Positions 57,731-64,000 of a stretch of 64,000 nt of DNA are shown here, piece by piece (positions within the stretch are counted from its first letter, which is position 1; every line of letters starts with the position of its first letter). The notes beneath the pieces are model-generated. The model worked only from the letters and a program-made list of their open reading frames with translations, ran no database searches and was not told the origin of the DNA. A program made the position numbers and the translations under genes. Location of the stretch: assembly GCA_963969495.1 (NCBI GenBank), contig OZ018330.1, positions 50,647,973-50,711,972 of the forward strand, read 5' to 3'. This DNA is from Ceratothoa steindachneri (Eukaryota > Arthropoda > Malacostraca > Isopoda > Cymothoidae).

Positions 57731-60246
57731 GATGTCGGTATTCCATCGTCACATCATTTAGTACAGCTTTTTCTTTCTGCTCTCCTTGTTTTAAATCACT
57801 TCAGTAAATTCGCTTCATTATACACCACTTTCCCACAGTGTGGTCAGCACGCATCAACGCTAGCAAAAATCCTGTCACCCCGTCTCACTGGTAACCACTC
57901 GTTTTGTCAGAACGTACCACCTCGCAAACCCCTCTTATCTGCACATCAATACCACCCACTCCTTTTCTCTCTCACACACGCTCACTCATATAAACAAGCC
58001 ACCTTTTACCAGGTTTTCTTTCCCTTCTCACACCCTGACACCACAAGTCTATTTCTCTCTTTTTTACGCATTCCCACCACTTCAGAACACAGTCACATCC
58101 GCATTCTCCTTAACATCTCTTACCCAGTTTTTCCTCACTCTTTCCACCTTTCACGCAGTCAAGGATTGCAGTTGCGCTAATTCTTACTCGAGATTTTTTT
58201 CTTCATCCTCACCAACGTTGGCATCACCATACTCTTTTGCAACCTTAGATTCACAAGCGCTCTGATGCTCCCCCCTGACACTTTGCTCCACTTTGCAGTC
58301 GCAATCTGCATCATCTGCATTACGATGCATCCACTTACTCGATGGCAAGACCGTGGATTCCCATATCACCCCTGAACATCATCACACATGCCCTGTCAAA
58401 CGTTTCGATCAACATTTCCACTCATACCAAGCCACCAGGATAGACCAACATAGAATCCATCCAAATCTCAATTTCTCCTCAATCTTACGTTCTTTTTTCT
58501 CACTCATAGCCATTTGGCCGAAAATTTGAGCTCATTAATCAAACACGATTTGTTTATCTGACCTCCCCCCCATCAAATTTAAAGCGCAATAGCCACGAGG
58601 CCGCATTACGCAAAGTTTGTAAGGAGAGATCTTTATAAGAAAGAAAGCCGCGTCGCCTATCACAGATTATGGTTGGTCCAAATATTACCCAATTTTGCAC
58701 TTATTGATTGCTTTCCAAAGATTACCATTTGAGGAGCTTGGATTATACATAACTCCCCACTTACTCGGCCTTTGGAAATTGGTCAACCATTTACTGATCT
58801 ATTTTATAGCGAATGCTGTTGCTGCATGAGCCTTTAAATTACCCCCCCCATATTTCTTCAATACGATCTTAGGAGACGGGTCTCATCCTTGAAACTTATT
58901 TCACCCAGCGATGTTGACAATATTGGTAGAATTTGGGTTATTTTCGATTCTTTGTTTGGTTGGTTCGATGTTCTCTATTTACGCGCATTTATGTTTTAAA
59001 AACATTATCTTTAACTCTTTATATTTTCCTCAAATCTTAGCAACTCAGTACCTTTGATCGTCTCTGTGCTGGACTTCAGTTTTTTTTTCCCGGCTCCAGA
59101 ATCGGCGCGTATAGGTCACCCGCTCTATTTTCATGTTTGCCCCTTTTCCGAGGTCTCTTCACAGGTCACATGTTTTCTACAATGACGCAATCCAGTACTT
59201 TTCAAGTTAAACTCAAATGTCTTTCAACTATGGTTTTCATCTTTCTCGCATCATGTAAATTGAAGAAACTGCGGTGACTCAGATTCCCTCAAGGGCGAAA
59301 CCGGCGAACATTCTATTCCTGTTCACTATAGTGTCTACGATGGTAAAATACCTAATTTAATAATAATAATCCTATTCCTGTTATATGTAATTTTTTTATC
59401 GACGCGCGAAAGTCGGGGCAACCTCGAGGAATTGGAATCTGATTTTTCGTCATAAAAGGCGTCTAGTTTTATCTCGTAATACATTTCCTTTTATCTTGGC
59501 GAGCGACATCAATGTAAATAGGATCGAAAATAAACATGATAAGTTAAATAGGCCCGTTAACTTAATGGAACTACAGGCTCATTCATTTCTTATGTACGGC
59601 ACCAGTACGTTATTGCATTCGCTACTACCAAATAATTGCAGCTCGAAATATGTAAACATTTTTTTTGCCAGAATGAGAGAGAAAAATGGGTCGATTTGAT
59701 TCCCGCGAGTGCTGGCCACCCATTGGCGGATACACTGAAGTTTAGCTCCCAACTCCACACACGTTATCGCGAACTTAGTTAATCACAACACAGATCTCAT
59801 TACATACAAAATTTCTAATATTTATTTAAAGCGAAAACTAACAAGGATATTTCCCGAAGTTTTGTTAGGGGAGATTTGTAGAAAAATGAAGATTGAGGAA
59901 ATTAAATGTGTAGAAGATGGATAGAGGCTGGTCATACTGGTACCTGCCTCACCTTGCGGGCGGGTTTGTAGTCGTTAGTTTCATGTAAAATTTTTAATGA
60001 ATTCTGCGCGCATTTAAGTGACCTGAATATCCAATTTAATGGCCCTGCTAAGATACTTAAATGATGTCAAAGAAACCCACCCGTCGTCGCATCCTTTCTC
60101 TCAGATTCATTGACTCGATTAACAATTATTTGGCTAAGGTTTGTGAAGTTCAGAGAATTGGAAAAATACTGCAAAATTCATCAGATCTTTCAATGGATGG
60201 ACCCCATAAAAAGGGGTCCCCCGTGGAGATTTACACTCGGTTATCC
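57731..60246. other. anonymous intergenic DNA
   Basis: No gene supported. The stretch 57,780-58,520 is C/T-rich on the plus strand with many cact/ttctc words. Nothing else identifiable. Confidence 0.5.
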
Positions 60247-60400
60247 TAGGCGGGTTCAAACTAGATTGAAGGAACTGCTAGACTTTCCGCTTTACCATTT
60301 TCGACTCTTTCTTGGCCAGCCGCTTTTCACCCATTTTATTGGCAGGCTAGTCGTCGACCAGCTTCCGTCGAATCATCCATGTTCGGGTTCCTTTTTTATC
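60247..60400 (+). repeat. dispersed repeat, copy 2 (partner 51,461-51,620)
   Basis: Same ordered blocks as the partner, starting ggcgggttcaaactagattg. A B-box-like ggttcaaac word lies at the start, but no A box stands upstream, so a tRNA-derived SINE is not supported. Confidence 0.6.
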
Positions 60401-63400
60401 ATTCTTGTTTGATTAGATTTTTTATTTTATTGCAAATGATTTAAACTTTTATGTTCGTTCGTTAAATTTGACATCGGTGACAATTTAGATGATAAGTATG
60501 CATAAGGAGGAAAGAAAAATGCCCGCACTAATCCCCAGCGCGTGGCATCGGTACCCCGGCAGCGGGCGCTGACCCGGAAACCCACGTTTCCGAAAGTTTT
60601 GTTCTGCGAGCACAATAAGAAGTGGCATTGTTGCATAAAGGATAAAGAAATATGCTTAAAGTGTATGAAATAAATGAATCAGCTAAAGGTTTAACATTGC
60701 AGCACATAAACCTCACTAGTTGCAAGTAACAGAATTCCTGAAATGCCACGAATGGTCTCCGATTGACGAGGTGAGAGATCACGCACGATCTGCAATTGAC
60801 CCCCAAGATGGGTAAAAAAATTAATAATTAATTAACCGCAAAGTGGCTAAGAATATGGAATCGCGACTGTGTTTGAATTACTGCTAATTCTTGGCGTTTA
60901 GAACAAGACCAAGAGTGAAGAGTAAAACTTACATAGGTTGGCAACACATGACTATTGGATGAGAGGTTACTTGAGTAAGGTTTGTTGTCACGAGAGAGGG
61001 AGAGTGAGTATGCGGCTTGGTTGATGCCGTTAGCCGATACGTGACCTTATTAACGAGTTGAAACTTGGCAGCGGAAAGGTCGTCAAGCGAGGGAAAGATT
61101 GACGACACATTACAGCTATCAAGTTAAAGAGGAAACGGCAGAGGACAGACAGTAGAGTACTAACAGGGTGAAATTTCGCCTGGAATGGGCGCCGGCAAAC
61201 ATGGTTAGTTTGTTTGTTTGTCTGTCTGGTAATGTTTTTTATTGCCTGTAGTTTTAGCGAACCACTCCGAAGGTGGTTGATATTCCCGCTCGGGGAGAGT
61301 AAGGCCCCACTCAATGGATCGACGTGGCGTTTGGCGTTGGAACGCTGCTAATCACTGAAGCAACATAGTTAAGCTCGTCTGCAATGCGGCCCTCTCTTTT
61401 TCAGGCAGCATTTGTGCAGTGTGCTTGTCTTATCAGAATTTCATGTGGCTTATGTCGAATCTCACGTTGATACGGAGAACCACCACAAACTTTTCGGGGT
61501 GGGGGCGCGGTGGGCGTCTTATCTTCTTCGTAATGGTATTCAAGTTTTTTAACGAACTTTTTATCTTATGAACTCCCAACCACAGTAGTTAGGTTGGCGA
61601 GGTTTGCAGTCGTTTCATGTTTAACTTTATTCATTATTCCCCCTTCACTCTTCTATTCCCACCCCCTTTTCCTTATAACATTCCGCTCCCTTCCCCCACA
61701 CTTATTTTTTGCATTGAGTGAAAAGTAATTTGGTTTTTAACAACTTTCCTTTTTTATAATAATAAAGTTATCTTGGTGCACATTTGCTGCCATATTTACG
61801 TTAAATTTCTTTGTAAATCTGCCCCGTGTTATCGAGGATCTCGTGTGACGGGCGCTTTCGTCGCGTTTATGATGCCTATCAAAGCTAGAGCCACCGAGCG
61901 GTTTGCGAACCAGGTTTCGCGCGCTGCTGTTCATTAATGGCAAGCGCTCTTTTTGTTTCGTTGACTTCGCCTTCGCGAGTAAACGCTCTTTTGGATTGTA
62001 CTCACCTTTTGTCTTTCCATGGCCTTAAAATGAAATTAATTAGTGAACTAGTTTGTTTGGCGAGGTAATTATCTTTATGAATTCATGTTGAAGATAATTG
62101 ATGGCGGCGCGATTCGTCTTCTCCACGCAACGCGCCACCAAGCTGCGGCGACATTGTTTGGTGGAGAGTCTCAGGGAGGGGAGCGGTGGCATTTAATCTC
62201 CGAGACGCGCTTTAATTAATGTTTTAGTCCCCTATACTTAACTTTCTCCGTATGCAAATAATGATTGTTTTTCTTTGGCGCTCTTTGAAAATCTCCCATC
62301 CTAATACTCGTTTAATTATGCCGAACTTTTGGGGGGTTTCGAATGTGCCCCCCCCCCCCCTCCTCTCCCTGTTTTAACTACCTCCCTATTTGCTCGACAG
62401 TCTCTTGAAGTTTGAGGCGGGCTGGGGAAGAGGGGGGTGTGAAGTCACCTTAAGTAAATGGTTGTTGTTCCCTCAAAAAAAAAACCCCTTTTCCTCAGCT
62501 CAGTTACGCTCTCTCCTCTTTTCTTTTTTTTCATCTCCCCCCCCCCTTCCAACTATGAGGCTCATCACAACAGATATGCATAATATATGTGCATATATTA
62601 TAGAGTTAAACGTGAAGGAAATTTCCTCAACTTCCTCGGATGTTTTTTTTTTCTTTTGGATTTCATTAAATCCTTGTAGCTACTTGTAATTGCCCTTTCA
62701 TCCTCGCCAGGTGACGTTGTAAATCGTTGGGGAAAGTTATTTTGGAGTCCCTCTGTAGTATACTTGCCCCCCCCCCCCCCCTCCGATTACTGCGTACCGT
62801 TTCTCAATCAACTTGATAATTTACTCGCTGTCTCTACCCTCTTTGGCCCACATTCCGGGCAATGCCTCCTCTTCTGCGACTTTTCTCAATGCGTCTAAAA
62901 GTGGAAAAATCGAAGGCATTTCGACATTTGATTTCAGATTAGAAACACCGATTTCCTTTGTTGTTTGGTTGTCTCGTTTTCCGCCCACAGAGACACTCGC
63001 ATTTGAATCGCCTTTACGAGTTTTTTTTGTTCTCCCCAACCTCATCCATCACCGACAATTTGTTCGTATACATATCCGTTTGCATTAGTTTGTACGTGTG
63101 TTTATTTGAACTGGGATTGGCTTGGTAGTATAAATTGGCACGCTTGATTCATCAGTAATAATTTCGGTTGCGTTTATTGTTATATTTTCTTTGCATGAAT
63201 GAGCTTCGATGGATTTCTGTTGGCTCAGCCATGTTCGCCACCCAAGAATTTGTATTGAGAAGAAATGAAAAATTACCTAGGTAGGATATTGTATGAGTGG
63301 CACCGGAACCAAAATAAAAACAAATTCTTTTTATCCTCTCCTACGATACATTAGTTTTTCTCCACCTCCACAATTTCTAATACTCCATTTTTTTATATTT

Positions 63401-64000
63401 TAAACTACTCTCGTCAAACAGGAATTTCAATATTTTCTTGTCTTTGTTATGCATAATGGCTCTGTATTATCATATATTGTCTCTTCTCTTATTTCTAATT
63501 TATTTTCCCGATAGATTTTCAAACTACTCTTATCCCTTATTTCTTTTATCCATTTTTCTTTTGTCTCGAGATTTTAATATTATTTTTAGTTCCTCCTCCT
63601 CCCCCTTTAGTTTTAGCAATGTTTTATGATCTTTATTTATTTATTTGAGGTATTTTGGTAATAATTTGGGCGCCCTTGTTTTGCTTTTTCCCGCTTTGTA
63701 AATTTCTTTCAATTGTTTAGCCTATCGTAAACGCGTTCAATATAATTTAATTTATCTGATTCTTTCATGCTAGATGTCCCTATTTCTGTCCTTAATCTAG
63801 TGAGTGGTTAGTGCGGATTTGGCTGCCCCTAGCATCTTTCTATATACCGAGTTCTCAACTTTGTAATTTGTTTATCTCTTCTTCGATGATTTCTATTACA
63901 TTTCTTCCATTGCTGGAGGGAGAATAGGGGACTGGAAATGTGAGTGGAGGAAGATGTATAAATCGGAGAAGGGGGTAGGGGGAGGTTCATAGAGGAAGGG
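60401..64000. other. anonymous intergenic DNA with TAAT-rich stretch
   Basis: No gene supported. 62,030-62,270 contains gaaattaattagtg, ctttaattaatg and tatgcaaataatg, words resembling homeodomain and POU sites, inside a mixed-composition stretch. C13 at 62,348-62,360, C10 at 62,537-62,546 and C15 at 62,767-62,781. Confidence 0.5.

Noticed and set aside
60247..60270. ggttcaaac word as the B box of a tRNA-derived SINE
   Set aside because: No A box at the right distance upstream, and the partner copy has a changed word.

Overview
The window reads as intergenic, repeat-filled DNA from an animal nuclear genome, most likely an arthropod and probably a malacostracan crustacean. There are no bacterial operons, ribosome-binding sites or long intact reading frames. 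Long (AT)n arrays and many G/C homopolymers are present, and every protein match I can defend belongs to a transposable element. The crustacean guess rests on the RNase H/zinc-knuckle type of the retrotransposon at 17-21 kb, which from memory is common in decapod genomes; this is inference. I cannot support any host gene, although short exons could be hidden.

Layout. 0-10.7 kb: mostly featureless, with 3' ends of an I-like non-LTR family ('family A') at 2.4 and 4.7 kb, a piece of a hAT-type miniature element at 4.36 kb and a decayed RTE-type reverse transcriptase at 7.2-8.0 kb. 10.7-12.55 kb: a gutted copy of a second non-LTR family ('family J', Jockey-like, ORF1 with zinc knuckles, no RNase H seen) on the minus strand, then another family A 3' end. 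17.0-21.05 kb: the best family A copy, with endonuclease, reverse transcriptase, RNase H and a terminal zinc knuckle. 21.05-26.05 kb (minus) and 26.83-31.19 kb (plus): two family J copies head to head. The first carries a 505-bp hAT-type MITE with a perfect 8-bp target duplication; the second carries a 561-bp tandem triplication and lacks its RT domain. 33.2-34.7 kb: a piggyBac-type element with TTAA sites, terminal repeats and only the C-terminal end of the transposase. 38.5-39.9 kb: a broken hAT (ZMYM/DUF4371-like) transposase on the minus strand. 39.87-46.5 kb: two more family J copies, one internally deleted, the other split by about 1.5 kb of unidentified DNA. 47.07-48.97 kb: a CR1/L2/Rex1-type RT end (minus) abutting an internally deleted Tc1 DD34E transposon (plus). 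50.3-53.9 kb: three AT arrays, a possible hAT end and a sixth family J copy. 53.9-64 kb: a 430-bp inverted-repeat structure at 55.84 kb, one unassigned 152-aa frame at 57.3 kb and otherwise anonymous DNA.

How the parts relate. Family J accounts for most of the informative sequence: six copies (J1-J6), of which J1, J3 and J4 are internally deleted in different ways. J3 and J4 share the same in-frame stop in the endonuclease and similar DNA after their A-tracts. Every element is inactive as read. The value of the window is its record of nested insertions, internal deletions and tandem amplification.
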